Shown here: positions 49,299-58,788 of the stretch, one piece after another
Numbering within the stretch: the first letter of the stretch is position 1
Layout of the letters: each line of letters opens with the position of its first letter
DNA from: G963662655 sp963665015
GTDB taxonomy: Bacteria; Cloacimonadota; Cloacimonadia; Cloacimonadales; JAIOQZ01
Reading direction: 5' to 3'
Assembly (NCBI GenBank): GCA_963665015.2
Contig: CAXXSY010000004.1
Location: forward strand, 1,612,001 to 1,676,000
Length of the DNA: 64,000 nucleotides
Translations under genes and position numbers: made by a program
Notes under the pieces: generated by a model
Database searches by the model: none
Seen by the model: only the letters and a program-made list of their open reading frames with translations
What the model was told of the DNA's origin: nothing

Positions 49299-50564
49299 AT
49301 GCTTGATCTGAAATTCATAAGAGATAACGCGGAAACTGTCAAACAGGCTGTTTCGAACAAGAACGCAGCCGCCGATGTCGATCGCATTCTGGCGCTGGAC
49401 GAGGCGAAACGGACAAAGCAGTACGAGTTCGACCAGGTTCGCGCTCAGCAAAAAATCAAATCGAAAGAGATCGGAAGCCGCAAGAAACAGGGGCTCGAGG
49501 TCGAGTCGGTCATGGAAGAGGTCTCGGCGATGGCCGAGGCGATCAAGCAGCTCGGAGCGGAGCTCGGCGAAATCACGAACGAGCTCGACGCGCTGCTGCT
49601 GACCGTTCCGAACCTGCCGCAGGAAGATGTACCCGTCGGCGGTGAAGAGAACAACGCCTTCATCCGTGAATGGTGCGACAAGCGTGAATTCGCCTTCGAA
49701 CCGCGCGAGCATCAGGAGATATGCGGCGACACCCTCGATTTCAAGCGCGGCGCCAAGATCACGGGAAGCGGATTTCCTCTGTATCGCGGTAACGCGGCGC
49801 TTCTGGAACGTGCCCTGATCAACTACTTCCTCGACAAACACGTTCTCAAGCACGGTTATACGGAGATGAAGCCGCCCTTCATCGTCAACCGCAAGACCAT
49901 GACCGGCACCGGGCAGCTTCCCAAGCTGGAAGAGGATATGTACCGCATCGAGACGGAGGACTTTTTCCTGATCCCGACCGCGGAAGTGCCCGTGACCAAC
50001 TTCCACGCCGAGGAAATTCTGGGTGAGAACGATCTGCCCGTCAAGTACTGCGCCTACACGCCATGTTTCCGTCGTGAAGCCGGCTCGTACGGCAAGGAGA
50101 CACGCGGTCTGCATCGCGTCCATCAGTTCAACAAGGTCGAACTGGTGCAGCTTACCTGTCCCGAGGATTCCGCCGAGGCGCTGGAGAGCATTACTGCGTC
50201 CGCGGAGGCGATCGTGCAGGAGCTGAGATTGCACTACCGCGTGATGAAGCTCGCCACGGGCGATCTGAGCTTCGCTTCGGCGATCACCTACGATATCGAG
50301 GTCTGGGCTCCGGGCGCAAAGCGTTACCTGGAGGTCTCCTCGATCAGCAATTTCAAGGATTTCCAGGCGAGACGCGCATCGATCCGGTACCGCCGAAACG
50401 ACGACAACAAGGTCGATTTCGTGCATACGCTCAACGGATCGGGTCTGGCGACGCCGCGCATCTTCGTGGCGGTTGTCGAGACATGGCAGAACGAAGACGG
50501 TAGCATCACCGTTCCGCCCTGCCTTCGACCCTATCTGCAAAACCGCGAACGACTCGAATTCTAA
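49299..50564 (+). CDS. serS: Seryl-tRNA synthetase
   Basis: 421 residues. The N-terminal coiled-coil arm (about 30-105) binds the tRNA long variable arm. The class II core has motif 2 in PCFRREAGSYGKETRGLHR and motif 3 in NGSGLATPRIFVAVVETWQ, with the dimer motif 1 region KRGAKITGSGFPLYRG. TAEVPVTN contains serine-binding residues. It charges tRNA-Ser, and tRNA-Sec if present. The start has GGAG upstream. A strong terminator follows, ending this long plus-strand run. Confidence 0.97.
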   Translation: MLDLKFIRDNAETVKQAVSNKNAAADVDRILALDEAKRTKQYEFDQVRAQQKIKSKEIGSRKKQGLEVESVMEEVSAMAEAIKQLGAELGEITNELDALLLTVPNLPQEDVPVGGEENNAFIREWCDKREFAFEPREHQEICGDTLDFKRGAKITGSGFPLYRGNAALLERALINYFLDKHVLKHGYTEMKPPFIVNRKTMTGTGQLPKLEEDMYRIETEDFFLIPTAEVPVTNFHAEEILGENDLPVKYCAYTPCFRREAGSYGKETRGLHRVHQFNKVELVQLTCPEDSAEALESITASAEAIVQELRLHYRVMKLATGDLSFASAITYDIEVWAPGAKRYLEVSSISNFKDFQARRASIRYRRNDDNKVDFVHTLNGSGLATPRIFVAVVETWQNEDGSITVPPCLRPYLQNRERLEF

Positions 50565-50584
50565 ACGACAATCATTATAATATC

Positions 50585-50623
50585 GACCGTGCCCGTTTTT
50601 CGATGGACGCGGTCTTTTTTTTT
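50585..50623 (+). terminator. Intrinsic terminator after serS
   Basis: GACCG (50585-50589) pairs with CGGTC (50610-50614), followed by nine T residues. It is 20 bp after the serS stop. Confidence 0.8.
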
Positions 50624-50706
50624 CCGTGAGTTCGAGCATTAATGATGTAGCATGACGATAGCGCATAGACAGATCATTATATCTCGGATCACCGTAAAGA
50701 AAACAA

Positions 50707-50736
50707 TTGACGTATCCCGGATTTTTATGTTATAAT
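50707..50736 (+). promoter_or_regulatory. Promoter of the second sensor cluster
   Basis: TTGACG (50707-50712), 18-bp spacer, consensus TATAAT (50731-50736). It rules out the in-frame codon at 50735 as the start of the kinase gene. Confidence 0.8.
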
Positions 50737-50776
50737 GTTATATGACACTGGAAAAAAACTTGCCCCGGGAGGATAT

Positions 50777-52699
50777 GTGCAAAAAGACGATAGTATGGTT
50801 TCCAATTTTGAACAAGAAAACGCACAACTTCGATCTCAGATCAAAGATTTATTGAATACTGTTCACTCGCACGATGTGACATTGCGTAGCATTGGCGACG
50901 GGATTATCTGTACCGATAAAGAACAGAAGATCACGCTCATCAACCAGGCGGCACAGGAACTCACGGGTTGGAAAGAGAAGGATGCCGTCGGCAGGAATCT
51001 GCTCGAAGTTTTCAACATCATCAATGAGAAAACCCGCAGACCCGCCGAAGACCCAGTCGCACAGGTTCTTAGATCAGGCAACGTCGAGGGGCTTGCAAAC
51101 CACACACTTCTGATTCGGGCGGACGGCGCAGAAATCTCGATTGCGGATAGCGCCGCTCCGATCAAAGACGAGAATGACGACATGCTGGGCGTCGTGCTGG
51201 TCTTCCGGGATCAGACGACCGAGCGCGAAGCGGAGAAGCTTCTTTTGCAGGAGCACAATCAAATCCTGGCGCTTTTTGACGGAATTGAGGATGTGATTTG
51301 CGTGGCGGACCCGAAGACGTACGAGCTTCTGTACCTGAACACAACCGGAAGAAAGTATTGGGGAGAGGACGCTATCGGGAAGAAATGCTACAAGGCGTTG
51401 CAGAATCTGGATGAGCCCTGTCCATTCTGTACGAACGACAAAATTTTCGGTGAGTATTTCGGGAAATCGTACGTTTGGGAGTTTCAGAACATGGTAACGA
51501 GGAACTGGTATCGCTGCGCCGACAAGGCGATTCGCTGGGCAGATGGCAGGTATGTCCGTTTCGAGCTTGCCTCCGATATCACGGAATTCAAGGAGACCGA
51601 GTTGTCTCTGCTCAGGAGCGAGGCATTCAACAACGCGCTGATTCGAAGTATTCCAATGAAACTGTTTATCAAAGATTCAAATCTGAAATACATGATGGTG
51701 GATAACAGTTATGCACGCGATTTCGGACTGAAACCAGAAGACTTCATTGGGAAAAACGACTTTGATTTCTATCCAAAAGAGTTTGCCGAACGTTACCGAG
51801 CGGATGACAGAGATGTATTGGAAAACGGCGAAATCAAGGATGTCGAGGAACCATACATCGTGGCGGGGCATGAATCTTGGATCCATACGATCAAGAGTCA
51901 GGTGATGGATTCAGATGGAGAAATCCTCGGCGTACTGGGATTGTTTCAGGATATATCGAAGAGGAAAAAACTGGAACTCGAGATGAAACAACTCCTGCAC
52001 GCATTGAGGACATCGAATCAAGAACTGGAGCAATTCGCCTATGTTGCCTCACACGATCTCCAGGAACCATTGCGTATGGTATCCAGCTATACACAACTTC
52101 TGGAGAAACGCTATAAAGACCAACTCGATCAGGACGCGAAGGATTATATCCACTATGCTGTCGATGGCGCCAACAGAATGCAACGATTGATCCAGGATCT
52201 GCTTTCATTCTCGCGCGTGACGACACGCGGAAAAGAGCTTGAACCGCTGGATGTACATGAACCATTGGGAGAAGCGGTTTATAACCTTCAATCCGCAATT
52301 CAGGATTCCGGAGCGATGGTCAGCAATGACGATCTGCCTATGATCCGGGGAGATTTCACGCAGATCGTGCAGTTGTTCCAGAATCTGATTGGCAACGGAA
52401 TACGTTACCAAAAAGGCGATGTCGCTCCGCGCGTCCATATTCAAGCGCAAGAATGTGCCGGCAATCCGGGTATGATCGAATTCACGATATCTGATAACGG
52501 GATCGGGATCGAGGAGAAGTACTTTGATCGCATCTTCGTCATTTTCCAGCGTCTTCACGGGAGACAGGAGTATGCGGGAACCGGTCTCGGGCTGGCTTTG
52601 TGCAAGCGAATCGTCGAAAGGCACAAGGGCAAAATATGGGTAGAATCCGAGATTGGAAAGGGATCGACATTTCATTTTACGCTCCCCTCGGCGAAATGA
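50777..52699 (+). CDS. Multi-PAS sensor histidine kinase
   Basis: 640 residues from GTG 50777, which has GGAGG four bases upstream; ATG 50795 is an alternative. No membrane segment. Three PAS domains are visible at about 35-155, 160-280 and 285-405. The second has a cysteine motif (CYKALQNLDEPCPFC) near residue 202-216. The kinase core has its His near 425 in YVASHDLQEPLRMVSSY, the phytochrome-like HisKA type, then NLIGNGIRY, DNGIGIE and YAGTGLGLALC. The response regulator gene 15 bp downstream is the likely partner. Signal unknown; the cysteines could make it redox sensitive. Confidence 0.9.
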   Translation: MQKDDSMVSNFEQENAQLRSQIKDLLNTVHSHDVTLRSIGDGIICTDKEQKITLINQAAQELTGWKEKDAVGRNLLEVFNIINEKTRRPAEDPVAQVLRSGNVEGLANHTLLIRADGAEISIADSAAPIKDENDDMLGVVLVFRDQTTEREAEKLLLQEHNQILALFDGIEDVICVADPKTYELLYLNTTGRKYWGEDAIGKKCYKALQNLDEPCPFCTNDKIFGEYFGKSYVWEFQNMVTRNWYRCADKAIRWADGRYVRFELASDITEFKETELSLLRSEAFNNALIRSIPMKLFIKDSNLKYMMVDNSYARDFGLKPEDFIGKNDFDFYPKEFAERYRADDRDVLENGEIKDVEEPYIVAGHESWIHTIKSQVMDSDGEILGVLGLFQDISKRKKLELEMKQLLHALRTSNQELEQFAYVASHDLQEPLRMVSSYTQLLEKRYKDQLDQDAKDYIHYAVDGANRMQRLIQDLLSFSRVTTRGKELEPLDVHEPLGEAVYNLQSAIQDSGAMVSNDDLPMIRGDFTQIVQLFQNLIGNGIRYQKGDVAPRVHIQAQECAGNPGMIEFTISDNGIGIEEKYFDRIFVIFQRLHGRQEYAGTGLGLALCKRIVERHKGKIWVESEIGKGSTFHFTLPSAK

Positions 52700-52714
52700 G
52701 GGAAAGGAATATCT

Positions 52715-53164
52715 ATGAATCCTTATTCAATGATGAACGCAATCGATATCCTTCTTGTCGAGGATAACGAAGGAGATGCACGGCTGGCGAAAGAAGCCAT
52801 GCGCGACAGCAAGATTCAAAACACGATCTACCATGTGATCGATGGCGTGGAGGCGATGAAGTTTCTGCGTAAGGAGGGTGAGTACGGGGATGTTCCACGA
52901 CCCGATCTGATTCTTCTGGACTTGAATCTGCCGAAAAAGGACGGACGAGAGGTACTTGCGGAGATCAAAGAGGATAGCAGCCTCAAGAGGATACCGGTCG
53001 TGGTGCTCACGGTCAGCAGCGCGGAAGAGGATATTCTGAAATCGTACAATCTGCATGCGAACTGCTACATATCAAAGTCGATCGACCTGGAGCAATTCAT
53101 CAAGGTCGTCAAATCGGTAGAGGACTTCTGGCTTACGATCGTGAAGCTACCTGCCGGTTCATAG
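52715..53164 (+). CDS. Single-domain response regulator (Rcp1-like)
   Basis: 149 residues. It has LLVEDNEGDARLA (acidic pocket), LILLDLNLPKKDGREVL (phospho-acceptor Asp), VLTVSSAEED and CYISKSIDLEQF with the conserved Lys. The extended C-terminus and the LPKKDG motif are typical of receivers paired with phytochrome-type kinases such as the upstream gene. There is no output domain. GGAAAGGA lies before the ATG. It is 15 bp after the kinase gene and its stop is 11 bp before the hybrid kinase start. Confidence 0.92.
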   Translation: MNPYSMMNAIDILLVEDNEGDARLAKEAMRDSKIQNTIYHVIDGVEAMKFLRKEGEYGDVPRPDLILLDLNLPKKDGREVLAEIKEDSSLKRIPVVVLTVSSAEEDILKSYNLHANCYISKSIDLEQFIKVVKSVEDFWLTIVKLPAGS

Positions 53165-53175
53165 TGGGGGATGAT

Positions 53176-55992
53176 ATGCAACTGGAGCGGATACAGGTTT
53201 TGTTGATTGAAGACAATCCCGGGGACGCCAGACTGATTCAGGAAATGCTCCGAGACAATCCCACTATAATTTTTTATTGTGGTAGAAGTTTGCGGGAGGG
53301 TATCGACTTCCTGCAAACGAAATCCGTGGATATCATCCTGCTCGATCTGGGGTTGCCGGACAGCCATGGTTTCGATACTTTCTATCGGATCAAGGAACAT
53401 GTCTCCAATACGCCTATCGTGGTTCTGACGGGGAACCGCGACGAGGAAATCGGTGAAAAGGCGGTACAGGAAGGAGCGCAGGATTTCTATATCAAGGGAG
53501 AGGTGCAGGATTACGCTCTCAGGCGTGCGATTAAATACGCCATGGAGCGCTTTGAAATTCACGAGAAACTCGATCACCTGAACCATGTTCTGATGGCGAT
53601 TCGCAATGTGAACAAGCTGATCGTACACGAGAAAAACCCAAGCAAACTCATACAGAAAATCTGCGACACGCTGGTTGAGAATCGCGGGTACAAGGCCGTA
53701 TGGGTGATTCTCGAAGATGAAGTCGGGAATCCGAGCACTGCAACCCAGTGCGGTTGGGATGATCACTTTCATTTCGTCGAGGAGATGGTTGCCGCTGAGA
53801 AATGGCTCCACTGTCGTCAATTGCTTATGGAATCGGGAGGAGATATTATAAGAATAAATCCCGCTGAACAATGTGACGGGTGTCCGCTTCAATCTCATTA
53901 CAAAGAGAACAATTCGATTGTTAAAATATTGAAGCACGGGAATAAAACCTTCGGAATACTCGGTATTTCTGTTTCGTCGAAAATCGTTGAAAACGAGTAC
54001 GAGAAATCGCTGATTAATGAGGTGGCTTACGATATCGCATTTGCGCTGAATTCGATCGATCTGGAGGAAAGAGAAAGGAAAAGCGAAGAACGTTTCCAGC
54101 GTTTGTATCGGAATATGGTTCAGGGAGTGGTGTTTCAGGATGCGGAAGGGAAGATTATTCATGCTAATCATGCCGCGGAAACGATTCTTGGACTTTCCCT
54201 CGAGCAAATGCAGGGGCGTTCCTCAATCGATGAACGCTGGAGGGCGATTCGGGAAGACGGATCGAATTTACCCGGCGATGAGCATTTTTCCATGATAACA
54301 CTGCGAACAGGGCAATCAATGAACGGTGTCATGGGGGTCGTGAATGCGGAGACCGGTCAAAATACCTGGATCAAGGTCCACGCGGTTCCCGAGTACGATG
54401 AATCGAGGAGCCGCCCCATCGGTGTTTTCACTACTTTCGAAGATATCACCGAGAAACGTCTCGCGGAGGTAAGGCTGGCCGAGAGTGTGGAGAAATATCG
54501 CGCGATGGTTCAGAATATCGGAATGGGCGTGGTCATGATCGACAGGGACATGCGGATTCTGGAGATGAATCGTCAGATGCGGGATTGGTATCCCGATATC
54601 GATCTGTCTATGGGCCCGATCTGCTATCGTGAATTCAGGAAACCGGATCGAGATCGCGTATGTGACGATTGCCCAACTTTGAAAACGCTTGAGACAGGTC
54701 TGCCCTGCGAAACGGTTGTTGACATCAACTTCGGCGAGAAATCCAGAAAATTCAGGATCGCGGCATCTCCCATTCGGGACTCGAACGGCGAGATCGTTGC
54801 CGCAATCGAGATGGTCGAAGATATCACCGAACGCTTATCCCTCGAGGAGCAGCTTCGTCAATCGCAGAAGCTGGAGGCGATCGGGCAGCTCGCCGGCGGG
54901 GTGGCGCACGATTTCAACAACATGCTGGGTGTTATCATCGGCTATGGAGAACTGATGCTCGACTCCATCCACGAGAGCGATCCGCTGTGCGAATTTGTCA
55001 AGGAAATCATCAAGGCCGGCAAGAGCTCGGCCGGACTGACCAGGCAACTGCTCGCGTTCAGCCGAAAGCAGGCGTTGCAGGTTCAGATTGTCGATTTGAA
55101 CGAGCTGATGAAGAATCTGACCAAGATGCTGTGTCGGCTCATCGGCGAGGATATCGATTACGAGACGCATCTGGCCAAGGATATCGCGCTGGTCGAGGTC
55201 GATCCGGGTCAGGTCGAGCAGGTGATCATCAATCTGGCGGTCAATGCCCGAGACGCGATGCCCCAGGGTGGGAAGCTGATCATCGGGACGAAGAACTGCG
55301 AAGTTGATGACAAGTATGTCAATGCTCACTTCGAGGTTGAAAAGGGTCACTACGTGATGCTGACAATCTCGGACAACGGCGTCGGTATGAGCGAAGAGAC
55401 GAGGGAAAAAATCTTCGAGCCCTTCTTCACGACGAAGGGAAAAGGCAAGGGAACCGGTCTCGGTCTCTCGACCGTTTACGGCATCGTTCGGCAACTGGGC
55501 GGAGTAATCATGGCCTATAGCGAGGTGGGCGTGGGCACTTCGTTCAAGATATTGCTTCCTGCGTCCCAGTCCGTGATGGAAGAGCAGAAGAAGGTGGATT
55601 TCTCCCGTGGAGTACAGTCAACCGCCGGCTTGAAGATACTCGTCGTCGAGGATGACGACTCTCTGAGAAACCTGATCAAACGGGCTCTGCTGAAAATAAA
55701 GTGGGAAATCAGGACGGCCGCCAACGGTGGCGCTGCACTTCTGGAAATCGAGGAGAAGGGTTTTGAGCCCGATATCATCCTGACGGACATCGTCATGCCC
55801 GAGATGAGCGGGAAAGTCCTGATCAACCGCCTCAGAAAGAAAATACCGGATATGAAGGTAGTCTATATGTCGGGCTATACGGATAACGCGATCGTGCATC
55901 ACGGTATGCTGGACCCGGATACGCCCTTTATCCAGAAACCTTTCAACATGCAAGACCTGATTGGCAAGATCGAAGAAACGCTGGGGGGATAG
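53176..55992 (+). CDS. Hybrid histidine kinase (REC-GAF-PAS-PAS-HisKA-HATPase-REC)
   Basis: 938 residues from ATG 53176, with GGGGG upstream; a GTG at 53164 is an alternative. The N-terminal receiver has LLIEDNPGDARLI and IILLDLGLPDSHGFD. A GAF-like domain at about 140-300 contains CDGCPLQSHY. Two PAS domains follow (about 305-430 and 435-560); the second carries ICYREFRKPDRDRVCDDCP. The kinase core has its His near 578 in GGVAHDFNNMLGVIIGY, then NLAVNARDAMPQGG, DNGVGMS and TGLGLSTVYG. A second receiver (LVVEDDDSLRNL, LTDIVMPEMSG, IQKPF) ends it. The architecture parallels the 28832 kinase in the other cluster. Confidence 0.92.
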   Translation: MQLERIQVLLIEDNPGDARLIQEMLRDNPTIIFYCGRSLREGIDFLQTKSVDIILLDLGLPDSHGFDTFYRIKEHVSNTPIVVLTGNRDEEIGEKAVQEGAQDFYIKGEVQDYALRRAIKYAMERFEIHEKLDHLNHVLMAIRNVNKLIVHEKNPSKLIQKICDTLVENRGYKAVWVILEDEVGNPSTATQCGWDDHFHFVEEMVAAEKWLHCRQLLMESGGDIIRINPAEQCDGCPLQSHYKENNSIVKILKHGNKTFGILGISVSSKIVENEYEKSLINEVAYDIAFALNSIDLEERERKSEERFQRLYRNMVQGVVFQDAEGKIIHANHAAETILGLSLEQMQGRSSIDERWRAIREDGSNLPGDEHFSMITLRTGQSMNGVMGVVNAETGQNTWIKVHAVPEYDESRSRPIGVFTTFEDITEKRLAEVRLAESVEKYRAMVQNIGMGVVMIDRDMRILEMNRQMRDWYPDIDLSMGPICYREFRKPDRDRVCDDCPTLKTLETGLPCETVVDINFGEKSRKFRIAASPIRDSNGEIVAAIEMVEDITERLSLEEQLRQSQKLEAIGQLAGGVAHDFNNMLGVIIGYGELMLDSIHESDPLCEFVKEIIKAGKSSAGLTRQLLAFSRKQALQVQIVDLNELMKNLTKMLCRLIGEDIDYETHLAKDIALVEVDPGQVEQVIINLAVNARDAMPQGGKLIIGTKNCEVDDKYVNAHFEVEKGHYVMLTISDNGVGMSEETREKIFEPFFTTKGKGKGTGLGLSTVYGIVRQLGGVIMAYSEVGVGTSFKILLPASQSVMEEQKKVDFSRGVQSTAGLKILVVEDDDSLRNLIKRALLKIKWEIRTAANGGAALLEIEEKGFEPDIILTDIVMPEMSGKVLINRLRKKIPDMKVVYMSGYTDNAIVHHGMLDPDTPFIQKPFNMQDLIGKIEETLGG

Positions 55993-56012
55993 CATTCAAA
56001 AGGAGACCAGAC

Positions 56013-56233
56013 ATGGCAAATTACGAATGCTTACCGATGCCCCCCGTTCTTCAACAACAATATAAAAAAACATGTCGGCCGTCGCGGATATGATGAAGAA
56101 GCGATATTGCCAGGGAAGCAACGTCCATTGCGCACGTTACATGGTGTTCAAGAAGCTGGGCAGAGACAAAGTCCCATCGGACCTTTTCCCGCACATGAAG
56201 GAGGTGGCTGAAAAGCTGATCGGTGGAATGTAA
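56013..56233 (+). pseudogene. Frameshifted gene for a small cysteine protein
   Basis: An AAGGAG site and ATG at 56013 start MANYECLPMPPV, which stops after 26 codons. A second frame from ATG 56072 gives a 53-residue tail, including MMKKRYCQG, HCARYMVFKKLG and VPSDLFPHMKEVAEKL, ending at TAA 56231. Removing one base near 56037 and one A from the seven-A run (56064-56070) joins them into a 72-residue protein with cysteines ECLPC, RYC and HC. The two breaks are beside homopolymers, so sequencing error is possible. The position, 20 bp after the hybrid kinase gene, suggests an accessory to that cluster. I cannot name the family with certainty. Confidence 0.6.
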
Positions 56234-56299
56234 CGAAGAGCGACTTCTCGATCCAGACGAAAGCGTGCAGAAACCGAAACAATTTTGTCGCTATTCGAT

Positions 56300-56518
56300 G
56301 AGTTATTTATCCACTTTCGCTATTTCGCTGCGCGAAAGGAGATTGTCGAAAATAACTCCGCTAACATGATTTCGCTACGCGAATTCACAACGCTCATGTT
56401 TTCGTTTTCGCTTTGCGAAAGCCGAAAATTACAACGCTCATGTTTTCGTTTTCGCTATGCAAAAGCCGAAAATTACAACGCTCATGTTTTCGTTTTCGCT
56501 ATGCAAAAGCCGAAAATA
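56300..56518. repeat. Hairpin repeats with three 44-bp tandem copies, behind a sorting-domain gene
   Basis: Three tandem copies start at ACAACGCTCATG (56387, 56431, 56475), period 44. Each contains a TTTTCGC-hairpin and AAGCCGAAA. Upstream lies CTAACATGATTTCGC-tac-GCGAA (56361-56383), the same family as 9853 and 13954. The last copy ends GCCGAAAATACT directly against the stop of the gene at 56519. It is not a CRISPR array: copies are contiguous with no spacers. Confidence 0.85.
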
Positions 56519-58696
56519 CTATTTCAGCAGGATCATTTTACGTACGCGTTCATCTCTGCCTGTCCGCAATCTCGACAAATACACGCCGCTCGCCTTATTC
56601 TGCGGCTGCCAGACGATGCGGTGATTTCCTGTGTCCATCACCTCGTCCAGCAGCGTATCGACTCTCTGGCCCTTGATGTTGTATATCTCCAGCCGCACGT
56701 GACAGCGTTGCGGGAGGTCGAACGAGATCGTCGTGGTGGGATTGAAGGGGTTGGGGTGGTTGGGATGCATAACCAGAGAGTTCACCTTGGGTGGTATGGT
56801 TTCTTCATCGCTGTCCAGTCCGTTGACCTGCGCAAGTACCACGGATGATCCGTCGTTGAGCACGATGTTGTTGCCATCCAGGAAGAAAGCGTACGAATCT
56901 TGCCAGTGGTGTAAAACATTGAATCGATTATCCGTGATATAGGTGTTGAAATAGCTGTCCGAATACATATAGTGTGATTGTCCGTTATAGGAGACCATAT
57001 AGTTGTCTAAATACTGGTATCCGGGAAGTGTCAGGGCATCCCAGAGGCTTGGAGTGTCGGGATCGGTGAAGTTTAGGGGGCTCAATCCCGTTCCTGATGG
57101 TGCGATCATCGATTCGGTAGCGTAAATTTCCATTTCACCCGGCACAAACATGATTTCAGTCAGACTGAAGTCGTTTTCAATGCGATAATAGTAATACCCA
57201 GGATGGTAGATGTAGTTTTCGATGATTACGATATGATGTGGATCAAGAAACATGCAAGTATTAGTTGGATAGTCTGGATCAAATTCGTTAAGGAAGATAA
57301 GCTGGTCGCCTTCGATTCGGTAGAATTTGTAGATCAACTCACTATCGACTATTTGTGAAATGCAGGCAACATTGTCGAACATTTCGAATGTGTTGTAGTT
57401 TGCCGGCATGCTCAGGTTGGCAATCGATTCGATGCCGTTGTCACCGAGTCTGACGATCTTGACAAAGCTTGTGTGCTCAAATATCAGGTAGTCCTGAGAA
57501 TAGCGCTGTTTCTGGATCGAGACGAATCCTTCCGATTCGAAAGGGAGAAATGTGTGGGTTTCAATATCGAAAATGTGATACACAAAATCATATATATCCC
57601 GATCACTATCGGCAAGCATCACAATGTAGCGGTCCATCAATACTTCTTGTGCCCAGTAATATGTCGATTCAGAGATTATTGTTTGCTGTTGGAAATCTTG
57701 ATCCAGCCGGTATATTTCCGAGCGTGTGAAAGCAAGATATTCTACGTCTGATTTCATCAGATTCAGCGATGTTGCTGTGATATTCAACTGAAAATCTTCT
57801 CGATTGGTGAGTTCTTCATTTTGCCACTGAAACCTGATAATCGAATGCTCCTCAATATCGGAAAATCCGGTATATATGATTTCAGCATCATTAAAAACAG
57901 CGCTACTATTGACGGTATAATCCAGCGGGTATTCATTATTCAGTGATAGTGTGCCATCTTCTTGAAAGGAATAGACAAACAGGCTGAGAAAATCCCCCTG
58001 ATACGCTGTCAGAAACAGGTGATCGTCGTATAGATTGGCGTCCCAAACGTAGTCGAAATGCTCATTGTCTTCAGTTGCAGGCTGTAAATTCATTGCGGTG
58101 AGATCGACGCACATTTTCACAACATCATGATACTCAACGAAATAATAATGCTGATTGTGGAAAAAAGCCTTGTTTACGATGCGATCATTGGGTAGGTTGA
58201 TCGAGGAGAGCAATTCAGGCTCCAGAAGGTTGTGAGCCGAGTAAGCTTCCCAACGGCTGAAATAATTCCCTTCGCCAGGAAAGACATGATGGCACTGAAA
58301 TAAAACGTCGTCCATTACTTCCAGTTCATACCAGAAATAGGATGTTTCTGGTTGTGGATTGTCCAAGATGGTTTCAATGAATTGAAGTTGGTTGCTATGA
58401 TAAGTATAAACATCGATTCCATGATGTAGTCGGGGAAATAGTAATGTGTCTCCATGCGCTGCTCGCAGATCGGCATTCATTGCGTAACTGATTTCTCGAT
58501 CTAGGACACCGACGTTGTTCCCATCGACTTGGATTATCTGCTTCGAACGACAAAAGTTTGTAATAAATTTGCCCTGTTCGATTTCCAGCAAGTTTCCATG
58601 CTGAATGCTGTCGAGCGGGATTTTTTCGACATACTGAATATCAATTGCGGAGAGAGTTGTGAGCATCAACAGAATTAGAGTATAAAACAACTTCAT
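56519..58696 (-). CDS. Secreted beta-propeller protein with type A sorting domain
   Basis: 725 residues. The signal peptide is MKLFYTLILLMLTTLSA. About 620 residues of repeated beta-strand motifs follow, rich in aromatic residues (FWYELEVMDDVLFQCHHVF, YDDHLFLTAYQGDFLSLFVY, YIVMLADSDRDIYDFVYHIF), suggesting one or two propellers. The C-terminal 85 residues are the sorting domain (HPNHPNPFNPTTTISFDLP, IYNIKGQRVDTLL, SGVYLSRLR, KMILLK). The middle region is less GC-rich than its neighbours. ATG 58696 has GAGGT upstream. It follows the small secreted protein gene by 92 bp in the same direction. Function unknown; similar in layout to the 8235-9698 protein. Confidence 0.85.
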   Translation of the reverse strand: MKLFYTLILLMLTTLSAIDIQYVEKIPLDSIQHGNLLEIEQGKFITNFCRSKQIIQVDGNNVGVLDREISYAMNADLRAAHGDTLLFPRLHHGIDVYTYHSNQLQFIETILDNPQPETSYFWYELEVMDDVLFQCHHVFPGEGNYFSRWEAYSAHNLLEPELLSSINLPNDRIVNKAFFHNQHYYFVEYHDVVKMCVDLTAMNLQPATEDNEHFDYVWDANLYDDHLFLTAYQGDFLSLFVYSFQEDGTLSLNNEYPLDYTVNSSAVFNDAEIIYTGFSDIEEHSIIRFQWQNEELTNREDFQLNITATSLNLMKSDVEYLAFTRSEIYRLDQDFQQQTIISESTYYWAQEVLMDRYIVMLADSDRDIYDFVYHIFDIETHTFLPFESEGFVSIQKQRYSQDYLIFEHTSFVKIVRLGDNGIESIANLSMPANYNTFEMFDNVACISQIVDSELIYKFYRIEGDQLIFLNEFDPDYPTNTCMFLDPHHIVIIENYIYHPGYYYYRIENDFSLTEIMFVPGEMEIYATESMIAPSGTGLSPLNFTDPDTPSLWDALTLPGYQYLDNYMVSYNGQSHYMYSDSYFNTYITDNRFNVLHHWQDSYAFFLDGNNIVLNDGSSVVLAQVNGLDSDEETIPPKVNSLVMHPNHPNPFNPTTTISFDLPQRCHVRLEIYNIKGQRVDTLLDEVMDTGNHRIVWQPQNKASGVYLSRLRTGRDERVRKMILLK

Positions 58697-58712
58697 GATT
58701 ACCTCATTTGAT

Positions 58713-58738
58713 GGTCAGGGCCGTTTTCGACCCTGACC
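58713..58738. repeat. Hairpin in the leader of the propeller gene
   Basis: GGTCAGGG (58713-58720) pairs with CCCTGACC (58731-58738). It lies 17 bp upstream of the ATG at 58696 on the minus strand and has no T-tract. It could influence translation or mRNA processing between the two secreted-protein genes. Confidence 0.55.
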
Positions 58739-58788
58739 GCATTGTTGGTTTTACATCATCTCAATACTTTGCCGAGTGTTAACGATAA

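Noticed and set aside
56387..56518. Possible CRISPR array
   Set aside because: The three 44-bp copies are contiguous without variable spacers and there are no cas genes.
58713..58738. Terminator between the two secreted-protein genes
   Set aside because: The stem is good but there is no T-tract, and it lies only 17 bp before the next start codon.
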